Positions 9,141-17,612 of a stretch of DNA of 64,000 nt are shown piece after piece (position 1 is the first letter of the stretch; the number at the start of each line of letters is the position of its first letter). The translations under genes and the position numbers were made by a program. This DNA is from CAG-411 sp050875145. Its GTDB lineage: Bacteria; Bacillota; Clostridia; Lachnospirales; Lachnospiraceae. The DNA is taken from positions 171,441 through 235,440 of the forward strand of contig JBNMLH010000004.1 of the NCBI GenBank assembly GCA_050875145.1, written 5' to 3'. The notes below the pieces were generated by a model that worked only from the letters and a program-made list of their open reading frames with translations, searched no databases and was not told the DNA's origin.

Positions 9141-11483
9141 ATGAATTTTAAGAGAAAAGTAGTAGCTTGTGTTATAGCAACAGGGATGGTTGTAACAAAT
9201 TTTCCCACATACCCAGTTAATTATATGGTGGAAGCAGCGTCAAATGAGATTACTTTAGAAAAGGTGGAAACGGGAACGGTGCTTACTCTCGAAAGTGGAG
9301 CATCCTCTTCTTCAAAGGTAGAATGGAAGTACGGAAATGAGGGGGGCGAAGAATGGATTGATTCACAATGGTGTGAATTCGCAGATTCGGATGAAAATGC
9401 AGTTACAAGAAAATTAAAAATTACAAAAGTAAAACCCTATCAGGCATTTGCGGGCAGTGGATATATTACAATCACAGCTTCTGTAAATGGTAGAGTGATT
9501 AAAACATGGAAAATTAGTACCATTTCAGGAAGTGCTGCAACAGCACTTACAATTTCTAAGGAAAATGTAGATGTGAATGGAAAAAGTTTAGTAGTAACAA
9601 ATGGAAAGTCTATATCCATTGCCTATACTACAGATCCAGAAGGGTGTGAGGTGGAATGGACAACGGCTAATAAAAATGTGGCTACCTTAGTAAATAATAC
9701 AGCATATAATAGTGTTCGAGTTACAGGAGTTGGAGAAGGTGAAACGTTGCTTACGGCAAAAACAAAAAATGGCATCGAAGCATCTGTAACAATTATAGTA
9801 AAAAATGAGAAAAAAAGTGGAAATTATACATACATGGAAGGGGAAAATGGAACTGCAACGATTACCGATTATAATGGAAGCGAAATAGATATTAAAGTTC
9901 CAGACACATTAGCAAACTGTAAAGTAGTAGAGATTGCAAATCAGGTATTTACAGAAGTAGATGGGGTAAAAACTATTGAAATTCCAGAAGGAATAGAAAA
10001 GATAGGAGATTATGCATTCGCAGGAAATAGTAGTTTAATTAGTGTAAAACTTCCAAAATCTGTAACGAGTATTGGAAATAATATTATTGAAAGAGGAAAC
10101 TATGACACTGTTATTTTGTGTTATGCAGGAAGTTATGCAGAATCCTATGCTGTTAATAATAATTTAAAGTATATTTCCAGTGAGGATGGGACAGGAACTT
10201 TGCCTGTTTTGGTAGTGAATAAGAGTACGGTAGAAGTAGGAGAAAGTATTTCATTATCTGTAAAAGATGCAAAGCAAGTAACCTGGAGCTATCAGGGAGA
10301 AGGAAATATGAGTAAGATAACTGGTGCAGTAGGGTTATCTTCTACAACAAAGACGGATATTACAGTTACTGGAGAAGAGGCTGGAACAGTAACAATAACA
10401 GCTAATGTGAATGGATATAAATTGAGTTGCCAAATTGAGGTAACGAACAATTCTAAGAAAGCTACTGCAGTTTTGGCAGATAGCAACAATAAAAATTGCC
10501 CTTTGGTAGAATTAAAGGAAGGACAATCAGCAAAGATGCAGATAAAAATTTCTTCAGATTTTGCTAAGGCAGAGGCAGATGGGGCTACATGGAGCAGTTC
10601 AGATAAAAGTATTGCTACGGTAAAGGACGGAATGATTCAGGCAATAAAAGCTGGCGAATGTGTTGTGTCTGCTACATTAAAAAATGGAATGAAAGCAACC
10701 TGTAATGTAGTGGTAAGTAGTAAGGATACAGACAATCCTCAAATTACAGATAAGCCTTCCTCTACTGTGAAACCAACCAATAGTCCGCAACAGACAAAAT
10801 TGCCAGAGTCAACAGCATCTGCTAAACCTACGCAGAAACCAACGACGGAGCCAAGTAAGAAACCAGAAAATACAGCCACAGTAAAACCAACGGCATCAGC
10901 AGAACCTAATGTGACATTGGAACCAAGTAAAGAACCGACCAAGGAGCCACAGGCTACAACTGAACCGGTTAGTACAAAAGTAAAACTAAATAAACAAAAA
11001 GCTACCATTTATGCAAATGGAACTAAAAATGCGTCTGTATCTTTAGAAGTAGCAAATGGGAAAACTGCAATTGCAAATGGCGATACGATTACGTGGAATA
11101 GTTTAGATAAAAGTGTTGCTTCTGTAAAGGTATCTGCGGATACTACGAAAGCGGTTGTAACAGCGAAAAAGGCAGGAACAACAGTTATTACAATGGCAAG
11201 AACAACACTTTCTGGTGAAATAAATTTATATACGGCTGTCATTACAGTAAAGAAGCCGGTTGTAACGGTAAAAGGTGCAAAAACATTGAAAAAGGGAAGA
11301 AAGATAACGTTAAAGGCAATTACTTATGGCTTAAAAGAAAAGGTTACTTGGAGTGTTAATAATAAAAAGCTGGCATCCATTTCTAGTAAGGGTGTATTGA
11401 AGGCGAAGAAGAAAGCAGGAAAAATTAAAGTAACTGCGACATGTGGAAAATACAAAAAGACAGTACAGATTACGATAAAGTAG
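9141..11483 (+). CDS. Secreted multi-Ig-like surface protein
   Basis: 780 aa with a signal peptide (about 1-34). Several Big_2-type Ig modules with phrases such as VATLVNN and SIATVKDG surround a small LRR_5 patch (about 228-344) containing IPEGIEKIGDYAFAG. A Pro/Thr/Ser linker (about 532-612) follows, then two Ig-like domains ending in TVQITIK. The last domain has YGLKEKVTWSVNNKKLASIS, very close to the C-termini encoded at 4903 and 12420. It starts 57 bp after the thioredoxin fusion with no terminator between, so it is probably in the same operon. It may be a structural partner or scaffold for the redox proteins; this is inferred from context. Confidence 0.8.
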   Translation: MNFKRKVVACVIATGMVVTNFPTYPVNYMVEAASNEITLEKVETGTVLTLESGASSSSKVEWKYGNEGGEEWIDSQWCEFADSDENAVTRKLKITKVKPYQAFAGSGYITITASVNGRVIKTWKISTISGSAATALTISKENVDVNGKSLVVTNGKSISIAYTTDPEGCEVEWTTANKNVATLVNNTAYNSVRVTGVGEGETLLTAKTKNGIEASVTIIVKNEKKSGNYTYMEGENGTATITDYNGSEIDIKVPDTLANCKVVEIANQVFTEVDGVKTIEIPEGIEKIGDYAFAGNSSLISVKLPKSVTSIGNNIIERGNYDTVILCYAGSYAESYAVNNNLKYISSEDGTGTLPVLVVNKSTVEVGESISLSVKDAKQVTWSYQGEGNMSKITGAVGLSSTTKTDITVTGEEAGTVTITANVNGYKLSCQIEVTNNSKKATAVLADSNNKNCPLVELKEGQSAKMQIKISSDFAKAEADGATWSSSDKSIATVKDGMIQAIKAGECVVSATLKNGMKATCNVVVSSKDTDNPQITDKPSSTVKPTNSPQQTKLPESTASAKPTQKPTTEPSKKPENTATVKPTASAEPNVTLEPSKEPTKEPQATTEPVSTKVKLNKQKATIYANGTKNASVSLEVANGKTAIANGDTITWNSLDKSVASVKVSADTTKAVVTAKKAGTTVITMARTTLSGEINLYTAVITVKKPVVTVKGAKTLKKGRKITLKAITYGLKEKVTWSVNNKKLASISSKGVLKAKKKAGKIKVTATCGKYKKTVQITIK

Positions 11484-11535
11484 TAGAGTAAAAGCAAACC
11501 GTAGATAGAACGGTATAGGAAAATGGAGGAAGAAT

Positions 11536-12126
11536 ATGTTTACAAAAAGAATGAAAAAAATGGTTACTTGTATGTTGCTTGCGGGGATGTTGGTAAGTGT
11601 TAGCGGATGTAAAGATAAAGCATCCGTAAAGGATACACAAAAGACAGAACAAGCATCGGAACAAAAGGATGGGAAAAGCATATCCTTTCAAGGAAAAGAT
11701 ATAGAGGGAAATGAGACAGATTCTAGTTCTATATTTAAACAACATAAGGTTACGATGATAAATGTGTGGGCAACCTATTGTCAGCCATGCATTAAGGAGA
11801 TGCCGGATTTGGAAAAATTAAGTAAAAAATTAAAGGGAAAGGATATTCAAATCATTGGTATCTTATCAGATGTAGTAACTAGTAGCGGGAAATATGATCA
11901 AAGCAATTGGGATTTAGGAAAACAGATTGTAAAGGAAACAGGAATTACTTATCCTACTATTCTTTGTGATACAAGTGCATTTACAGATAAGATAGCGTTG
12001 GATGCGGTACCAACGACATTTTTTGTGAATGCTAATGGAGAAATTATCGGAAAAACACAAGTGGGTAGTGTATCTAATGATGCATATGAAAAGCTTGCCT
12101 TGGAGGCTTTAGAACTTGCAGAATAG
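11536..12126 (+). CDS. TlpA/ResA-like thiol-disulfide oxidoreductase lipoprotein
   Basis: 196 aa. A lipoprotein signal ends in VSGC, making Cys25 the predicted lipidated residue. A thioredoxin-like fold follows with WATYCQPC (Cys82 and Cys85) and a cis-Pro in AVPTTFF (Pro159). Such proteins sit on the outer face of the membrane, usually reduce disulfides, and receive electrons from a membrane partner. No CcdA or DsbD gene is in the window. The nearest membrane redox gene is the 4Fe-4S protein three genes downstream. GGAGGAAG lies just before the ATG, and the gene begins 52 bp after its neighbour. Confidence 0.88.
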   Translation: MFTKRMKKMVTCMLLAGMLVSVSGCKDKASVKDTQKTEQASEQKDGKSISFQGKDIEGNETDSSSIFKQHKVTMINVWATYCQPCIKEMPDLEKLSKKLKGKDIQIIGILSDVVTSSGKYDQSNWDLGKQIVKETGITYPTILCDTSAFTDKIALDAVPTTFFVNANGEIIGKTQVGSVSNDAYEKLALEALELAE

Positions 12127-12162
12127 TTTCTATAGTATTCCGGTAATGTCACTTGTATTTTA

Positions 12163-12175
12163 TTGAGAATCTCAA
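12163..12175. promoter_or_regulatory. Short palindrome upstream of the CXXC micro-protein gene
   Basis: TTGAGA-A-TCTCAA, a perfect 6-1-6 inverted repeat in the 107-bp gap after the TlpA-like gene. It could be an internal operator or a small hairpin. No promoter boxes can be assigned with confidence. Confidence 0.3.
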
Positions 12176-12233
12176 AAAGTGAGGCGTTACAGGTACGGGA
12201 TGTTTCATATATCAGAAAGGAGCAGAACGGGAT

Positions 12234-12380
12234 ATGAGTGAAAAGCAAAAGATTGTAATACAAAAGTTGGTGTTACTTCTAAGTATTTGCAGTATTATAT
12301 TTGGCATATATCGAGGAGAGGCACAGGTTGTATTGCAAAAGGCTATCAATATTTGTCTGGAATGTGTAGGATTGGCTTAG
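12234..12380 (+). CDS. CD1871A-family CXXC motif-containing micro-protein
   Basis: 48 aa, found by reading the 294-bp gap between longer genes. AAGGAG lies 11 nt before the ATG. An N-terminal hydrophobic helix (about residues 8-25, VIQKLVLLLSICSIIFGIYR) is followed by RGEAQVVLQKAINICLECVG with a CXXC pair. Length and sequence match the small clostridial family named after C. difficile CD1871A, which I recall near TlpA-like and 4Fe-4S genes. That is the same arrangement as here. The helix plus CXXC suggests a membrane-anchored thiol relay between the 4Fe-4S protein and the lipoprotein. The mechanism is inference. Confidence 0.85.
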   Translation: MSEKQKIVIQKLVLLLSICSIIFGIYRGEAQVVLQKAINICLECVGLA

Positions 12381-12419
12381 TGAAAATAATGAAATAAAAA
12401 TAGGAAGGATGATAAAAAG

Positions 12420-13028
12420 ATGATGCGTAAAAAGATAGTAGGAAGTATATGTGCAGTTGCGATAATAGGAACAGCAGTAATGCAGACACCAATAGGAATT
12501 ATGGCAAATAGTCAGTCTACGGTTGTGTGTGATGATACTACATGTTGGAAAGTAAATATCAGTGTGCCGGATCGTATGACGGTATATACGGAGCAATCAA
12601 AAAAAATAAAACCAAAGGCAGATAAATCGGATGGAATTAAATATGCGTATAAGTCATCAGATACCAGTGTGGCAACTGTTGGGGTAAATGGAAAAATCAA
12701 AGGGAAAAAGAAAGGAACGACTATCATCACAACAACGGTCACAGGTTCTCATGTTCAAAGGAAGATTTCTTTTTCTACAAAAGTAACAGTAGAAAAATCA
12801 GATTTGACGCTTGTGGTATCAAGCAATTCTGTAGCTGTTGGAAAAAGTATTAGGATAAAGGCAAAAAAGAAGGGAATTTCCAAGAAGGTTACTTGGTCGG
12901 TTAATAATAAATCCATTGCAACGATTGGGAAAAAGAATGGAAAATTAACTGGTAAGAAAAAGGGAAATGTGAAGGTGACAGCAAAATGCGGAACGATAAA
13001 GAAAAGTATAACCATCAAGGTAAAATAA
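12420..13028 (+). CDS. Small secreted Ig-like protein
   Basis: 202 aa with a signal peptide (about 1-30, MMRKKIVGSICAVAIIGTAV). It consists of one Big_2-like Ig module (about 45-125) and the shared Lys-rich terminal Ig-like domain (128-202) containing KKVTWSVNNKSIATI and ending in SITIKVK. It is a minimal version of the large surface proteins at 4903 and 9141, without the Pro/Thr linker. AGGAAGGA precedes the ATG. The 3' end overlaps the start of the 4Fe-4S gene by 43 nt, which ties the two together in translation. The function is unknown; its place among redox genes suggests a role in anchoring or presenting them. Confidence 0.8.
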   Translation: MMRKKIVGSICAVAIIGTAVMQTPIGIMANSQSTVVCDDTTCWKVNISVPDRMTVYTEQSKKIKPKADKSDGIKYAYKSSDTSVATVGVNGKIKGKKKGTTIITTTVTGSHVQRKISFSTKVTVEKSDLTLVVSSNSVAVGKSIRIKAKKKGISKKVTWSVNNKSIATIGKKNGKLTGKKKGNVKVTAKCGTIKKSITIKVK

Positions 13029-13864
13029 GTAAAAGAAGGTTTACACAGGTTGCCATGCTTTTAGCAACGAACAGTTATTTTCAAGGCTTTGTACAAAAAA
13101 CAATTTTTCGAGGCAAATCAAAGTATGTATGCATACCGGGCATGAATTGTTATTCTTGTCCGGGAGCATTGGGTGCCTGTCCTATTGGTTCTTTACAGGC
13201 AGTGATTGGTTCCATTAAATACAAGACTTCCTTTTATGTTGGAGGTTTAATAGCACTATTTGGTGTTATATTTGGAAGATTTATATGTGGTTGGCTGTGT
13301 GTATTTGGTTTGATTGAAGATTTACTTTATAAAATACCATTGCCAAAACTAAAAATACCTGAGAAAGTAGACAACATATTTCGATGGTTAAAATATGTTA
13401 TATTGTTGGTATTTGTGCTGGGATTACCAAGTTTTTTAAAGAATCAATTTGGAATTGCTCCGCCGTATTTTTGTGAATGGATTTGTCCTGTGGGAACTTT
13501 GGAGGGGGGCATACCTCTGGTGTTACTAAAGGAAAGTTTGCGAAATAGTATTGGTTTTTTGTTTTATTGGAAATTTGCTATCTTAATTTTTATTTTAATT
13601 CTTTCCATGGTGACATATCGTCCGTTTTGTAAATATCTATGCCCATTGGGGGCTATTTATGGCATTTTCAATAAGATTAGTATTGTTGGATTGCAACTAA
13701 ATAAAGAAACATGTGTTTCTTGCAACAAATGTAAGAACGTTTGCCCGATGCAGGTAAATCCATGTGAAAAACCGGATAGCAGTGAATGTATACGATGTGG
13801 GGTTTGCGCAAAGGCGTGTCCTAAAAAATCAATTTCTTTAGGCATCAAAAACAGAAAAAAATAG
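12986..13864 (+). CDS. Polytopic 4Fe-4S ferredoxin-type membrane protein (NapH/NosR-like)
   Basis: 292 aa with about four or five membrane segments. Cys-rich motifs are CYSCPGALGACP (55-66), CGWLC (101-105), CEWICP (163-168) and CKYLCP (215-220). Two ferredoxin clusters lie at the C-terminus: CVSCNKCKNVCP (243-254) and CIRCGVCAKACP (268-279). Related NapH/NosR/RdxA-type proteins move electrons between cytoplasmic donors or quinols and extracytoplasmic acceptors. Here the gene closes the TlpA-CXXC operon, so a transmembrane electron supply to the thiol proteins is plausible. The ATG at 12986 overlaps the previous gene; a later start at the Met in VAMLLATN would remove about 23 residues. Confidence 0.85.
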   Translation: MRNDKEKYNHQGKISKRRFTQVAMLLATNSYFQGFVQKTIFRGKSKYVCIPGMNCYSCPGALGACPIGSLQAVIGSIKYKTSFYVGGLIALFGVIFGRFICGWLCVFGLIEDLLYKIPLPKLKIPEKVDNIFRWLKYVILLVFVLGLPSFLKNQFGIAPPYFCEWICPVGTLEGGIPLVLLKESLRNSIGFLFYWKFAILIFILILSMVTYRPFCKYLCPLGAIYGIFNKISIVGLQLNKETCVSCNKCKNVCPMQVNPCEKPDSSECIRCGVCAKACPKKSISLGIKNRKK

Positions 13865-13960
13865 AGAAAATATTTTTCATCATTGTAACAGTTCATTCTA
13901 TGGCGATTATAAAGAATCAGAACATAAAAAAATTTTAAAATGAAATAGATAGGCATAACG

Positions 13961-14014
13961 CTTAAAAATGATAGCACACTATTGACTTTGGTCAATGGTG
14001 TGCTATTATTTAAG
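13961..14014. terminator. Long hairpin after the redox operon, overlapping the next promoter
   Basis: Near-perfect inverted repeat: ATAGCACAC-x-ATTGAC opposite GTCAAT-x-GTGTGCTAT around TTTG, with arms extending to CTTAAA and TTTAAG. It probably ends the operon, although the T tract is short. The promoter of the downstream MerR gene is embedded in it, so it may also serve as an operator. Confidence 0.6.
13982..14009 (+). promoter_or_regulatory. Promoter of the merR-pab operon
   Basis: TTGACT (13982-13987), 16-bp spacer, TATTAT (14004-14009), about 50 bp before the merR start and entirely inside the 13961-14014 inverted repeat. Confidence 0.6.
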
Positions 14015-14061
14015 CGATTAGATAAGAATATTGTTTGTAGGAAAAAGGAGGGGAGAAAATT

Positions 14062-14898
14062 ATGTCGAATCCAGATTTGTTTAAACTTAGTATCAGTCAG
14101 TTTGCAAAGCTTTGTCATACATCGCGTAAGAACTTGATTTATTATGATAATATTGGACTTTTATCACCATTGGGACGTTCTGAACAGGGATATCGTTATT
14201 ATGCAGCAACTCAGGCAACACAGTATCAGATGATTCAGTTATTAAAAAGTTCAAATTGTTCATTAGAAGAAATTAAAGAAATTGTTACTAATCCAGCAGT
14301 ACACAATGATATCCCTGTAATGCTTGCACAAAAAAATGAGTTAATAAAACAACGAGATCAGTTAAATATGTATATCGGTTATGCGGATACAATGTTGCGA
14401 GTTGCAGAAGAAGCAGAATATATTATAAAAGATAAACCGGCTCTTATTTATCGAAATAATGCAGAATACTTTTTTACATCTTACATTCCGCCTACACATC
14501 TTCGAGAAGATGAAATGTTTCGTTATGTGGATCAACATACAAATGGATATATAGATCGTATGGAGATTCTTCCATATCCATTGTCTGTGTTAGTGAATGT
14601 GAGCGATTATCCAGAGAAGCCAGAAAACTGTGTAGGTATTTGTCATCGTTATGTAGATTATAAGAAAAGGAAAATAGATGACAATATTTATGTTATGCCA
14701 ATTGGACATTATATTGCATGTAAGTGTCCTGGAAACTGGCGGGATGTTCGTGAAATGAATACTGCAATGTATTTTTTTGCAATGGAGAACAACTATAAAA
14801 TTACAGGAAATTTTTTAAATACAGGTACGGTATTTGATTATGATATTGAGGATAATGAGGGATTTTGTACTTCGTTTTTACCTGTGACAGTTGTATAA
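14062..14898 (+). CDS. MerR-family regulator with effector-binding-like C-terminus
   Basis: 278 aa. The N-terminal winged HTH of MerR type has LSISQFAKLCHTSRKNLIYY and GYRYYAATQ (about 8-50). A coiled region (about 85-110) is followed by a C-terminal domain of about 165 residues that resembles GyrI/SRPBCC-like effector-binding domains such as that of BmrR. These usually bind hydrophobic drugs or metabolites. The ATG follows AAAAAGGAGGGGAG. pabA begins 16 bp after the stop, so the regulator appears to be the first gene of the p-aminobenzoate operon, an unusual pairing. It may regulate its own promoter through the overlapping palindrome. Confidence 0.8.
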   Translation: MSNPDLFKLSISQFAKLCHTSRKNLIYYDNIGLLSPLGRSEQGYRYYAATQATQYQMIQLLKSSNCSLEEIKEIVTNPAVHNDIPVMLAQKNELIKQRDQLNMYIGYADTMLRVAEEAEYIIKDKPALIYRNNAEYFFTSYIPPTHLREDEMFRYVDQHTNGYIDRMEILPYPLSVLVNVSDYPEKPENCVGICHRYVDYKKRKIDDNIYVMPIGHYIACKCPGNWRDVREMNTAMYFFAMENNYKITGNFLNTGTVFDYDIEDNEGFCTSFLPVTVV

Positions 14899-14914
14899 AG
14901 AAATGGAGAAAAGT

Positions 14915-15526
14915 ATGTATTTAATGATAGATCATTATGACTCCTTTGTGTATAATCTGGTGTCTTATTTTGAAGAGTTATTGTGTGACTTGCAGGTTGT
15001 ACAGAGTGATGATTGTGAGATAAAATGGATAGAGGAACGGATAAAAAAGAATGAACTGGAAGGAATTATTCTATCACCAGGACCAAAAAGTCCAAAGGAT
15101 TGTAAGAAAAGTATAGAAATTATTAAAAGGGCAGCGGGAAAAGTACCAATCTTAGGAGTATGCCTGGGGCATCAAATAATTGGAAAAGCATTTGGTGCTG
15201 TAATTTCGCATGGGGAAAAACCTATGCATGGAAAGGTAACGCCTATTTCAAACAATCAAACAGGATTGTTTGAAGGTTTGCCTGCTTCTTATCTGGTAAC
15301 CAGATACCATTCTCTAATTGTAGAAAAAAATTCCTTGCCTGCCTGTTTTCAAGTAGACGCGGTTTCGGAAGAAGGGGACATTATGGCGATGCATCATAAT
15401 GAACTTCCTGTTTACAGTGTTCAATTTCATCCAGAGGCGGTATGTACGCAATATGGGCATATACTATTAAAAAATTATTTGAAATTAAGTAAAGGTTGGT
15501 GGAAAAGTCGTGAGCAGGAAGGTTGA
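14915..15526 (+). CDS. pabA: Aminodeoxychorismate synthase glutamine amidotransferase (component II)
   Basis: 203 aa from the ATG at 14915, which has GGAG six bases upstream; the open frame extends 24 bp further back through a TTG without support. It is a class I glutamine amidotransferase: nucleophile Cys83 in GVCLGHQ, with His172 and Glu174 in FHPEA. It releases ammonia from glutamine for PabB. The motif near residue 54 is SPGPKSP where many homologues have SPGPGxP. The 3' end overlaps pabB by 17 nt. TrpG is the alternative, but the neighbouring pabB and pabC settle the pathway as p-aminobenzoate for folate. Confidence 0.88.
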   Translation: MYLMIDHYDSFVYNLVSYFEELLCDLQVVQSDDCEIKWIEERIKKNELEGIILSPGPKSPKDCKKSIEIIKRAAGKVPILGVCLGHQIIGKAFGAVISHGEKPMHGKVTPISNNQTGLFEGLPASYLVTRYHSLIVEKNSLPACFQVDAVSEEGDIMAMHHNELPVYSVQFHPEAVCTQYGHILLKNYLKLSKGWWKSREQEG

Positions 15527-16871
15527 AAAACTATCTTTTTATCGAGAACCGCAGGATATATTTGCAAATTATCAGGCAGAGGAAATGGCAGTATTTTTGG
15601 ATTCTTCACTGGAAAATGAAATGGGAAGATATTCTATTATTGGAGTATCACCACGTATGGTTTTAAGTGAGACGGACGGAGTTTGTAGGTGTAATGGGAT
15701 TGTACAAAGTGTAGATATTTTAACACGGATGCAAAAGGAATTGGATAATCTTGCAAAAGACTATGAAAATCCATATGAACTTCCATTGACAGCAGGTGCC
15801 ATCGGATATTTTTCTTATGAATATGGAAGAAAAAAATTAGGTGTGAAAAGCAAACATGTATTGGAAGATACAATGCCGGATGCTATGTTTTGCTTTTATC
15901 ATATTCTGATAATTGCGGATGTAAAAGAAAAAGTTTTGTATGCAGTTGTGGACGACGAAAAAAACGTGCGGGAAAAAATAAGGCAACTGACAAAAGAATT
16001 AGAAATGGTCACACCCCAAATACTATTGAAAAAACAGTCACAACTGGCAAAGACAAAGAATCGGTTTACGCAGAAAACATATGGACAGGCTTTACAGAAG
16101 ATGATTCAATATATGAGGGATGGTCACATTTATGTAGCAAATATGACGCAGCAGTTTTGTGTTGCCTCAAAAAAGAAACCATTTGATGTGTATCGTTATT
16201 TACGAACATACAATCCAGCACCATTTAGTGCATATTTGAATTATGGAACGTTTCAGGTTGCATGTGCTTCACCGGAACGTTTTTTGCGTAAGAAGAAAAA
16301 TATAACTACAACCCGTCCTATTAAAGGAACGAGAAAGCGTGGGGAATCCATAGAACAAGATCAATTTCTACGTGCAGAATTAGAGCAGTCGGAAAAGGAC
16401 CGAAGTGAACTTTTAATGATTATGGATTTAGAGAGAAATGATCTAAATCGCATCTGTATACCTGGCAGTGTAAAAGTAACCGATCCGTTTGTAATAGAAG
16501 AATATGCAACGGTATTTCATTTGGTATCTGAAATACAGGGGGAAGTCAGAACTGATCTACAACTAAAAGATTTTGTGAGAAGTCTTTTCCCTGGAGGTTC
16601 TATTACGGGAGCACCTAAAATTCGTGCCATGGAAATCATTGACGAATTGGAAAAAGAAAGTCGTGGATTGTATACAGGAAATATAGGATATTTTGCGGCA
16701 GATGGAAGTTGTGATTTTAATATAGTGATTCGAACTGCCATTTACGAGAATGGAAGCTATCATATTGGTGCAGGTGGTGGCATTACTTATGAATCGGATG
16801 TTGAATTTGAATATGAAGAAACCTTGCAAAAAGCAAAAGCATTATTGGAGGCTGTTTATGAAGAAGATTGA
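15510..16871 (+). CDS. pabB: Aminodeoxychorismate synthase component I
   Basis: 453 aa from a GTG start overlapping pabA. It is a chorismate-binding enzyme that converts chorismate plus ammonia to 4-amino-4-deoxychorismate. PIKGT (270-274) carries the Lys typical of PabB (Lys272), where anthranilate synthases usually have Ala. The C-terminal half shows the family motifs GGSITGAPKIRAMEIIDELE and YTGNIGYF. The N-terminal part is the usual divergent regulatory or tryptophan-site domain. The 3' end overlaps pabC by 14 nt, giving a tightly coupled pabABC unit. Confidence 0.9.
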   Translation: MSRKVEKLSFYREPQDIFANYQAEEMAVFLDSSLENEMGRYSIIGVSPRMVLSETDGVCRCNGIVQSVDILTRMQKELDNLAKDYENPYELPLTAGAIGYFSYEYGRKKLGVKSKHVLEDTMPDAMFCFYHILIIADVKEKVLYAVVDDEKNVREKIRQLTKELEMVTPQILLKKQSQLAKTKNRFTQKTYGQALQKMIQYMRDGHIYVANMTQQFCVASKKKPFDVYRYLRTYNPAPFSAYLNYGTFQVACASPERFLRKKKNITTTRPIKGTRKRGESIEQDQFLRAELEQSEKDRSELLMIMDLERNDLNRICIPGSVKVTDPFVIEEYATVFHLVSEIQGEVRTDLQLKDFVRSLFPGGSITGAPKIRAMEIIDELEKESRGLYTGNIGYFAADGSCDFNIVIRTAIYENGSYHIGAGGGITYESDVEFEYEETLQKAKALLEAVYEED

Positions 16872-17604
16872 GATAGATGAAGGGTATTTTTTTGGAATGG
16901 GAGTATTTGAAACGATTGCGGTGGAATCGGGAACACCTGTATTTTTAAAGGAGCATTTGCAAAGAATGCGGAAGGGTTTGGAAGTGTTACAGATTACAAG
17001 TTCTCCATTTGAAAATTTAACTGAACAGGATATTTTACAGAAGTGTAAAACGTTACCTTTTGAAAGAGGTGTATTAAAGATATGTGTATCCAATCAAAAT
17101 ATGTTTTTTCAGACAAGGGAAAATTTCTATCATGTGGAACAATATCAAACAGGTTTTTCTGTGAAGCTGGCATCTGTTCGACGAAATGAAACTTCTCCAT
17201 TTACTTATATAAAATCTTTAAATTGTGGTGATAATATTTTAACGAAGCGTTTGATTGCAAAAGAAGGCGCAGATGAGGCAATATTTTTAAATACAGAGGG
17301 AAAATTGGCAGAAGGAGCAGTATCAAACATTTTTTTTATTAAGGGAGAAAAAATTTATACACCGACAGTCGGTTCTGGTATACTACCAGGAGTAATGCGA
17401 GATTATATTATAAAGACATATTCGGTTATCGAAAAAGAAATAAAGCTGGATGAAATTGCCGCATATGATGAAATGTTTTTAACGAATTCTTTAATGGGGA
17501 TTATGCCAGTGCGGATGTTTGAAAATTATGCGTTTGCTACTATGGAGTGTGGACAAAAATTGGCGAGGGAGTATTTTAATAAGTTTACAAGCTTTAAAAT
17601 TTAA
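16858..17604 (+). CDS. pabC: Aminodeoxychorismate lyase
   Basis: 248 aa from the ATG at 16858 (MKKIEIDEGYFFGMGVFET), inside the end of pabB. It belongs to the PLP fold-type IV family (branched-chain aminotransferase-like). The probable PLP lysine is in YIKSLNCGDN, followed by the family phrase EGKLAEGAVSNIFFI. It cleaves aminodeoxychorismate to p-aminobenzoate and pyruvate. D-amino acid aminotransferases share this fold, but the operon context favours PabC. Confidence 0.85.
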   Translation: MKKIEIDEGYFFGMGVFETIAVESGTPVFLKEHLQRMRKGLEVLQITSSPFENLTEQDILQKCKTLPFERGVLKICVSNQNMFFQTRENFYHVEQYQTGFSVKLASVRRNETSPFTYIKSLNCGDNILTKRLIAKEGADEAIFLNTEGKLAEGAVSNIFFIKGEKIYTPTVGSGILPGVMRDYIIKTYSVIEKEIKLDEIAAYDEMFLTNSLMGIMPVRMFENYAFATMECGQKLAREYFNKFTSFKI

Positions 17605-17612
17605 AAATAGTA

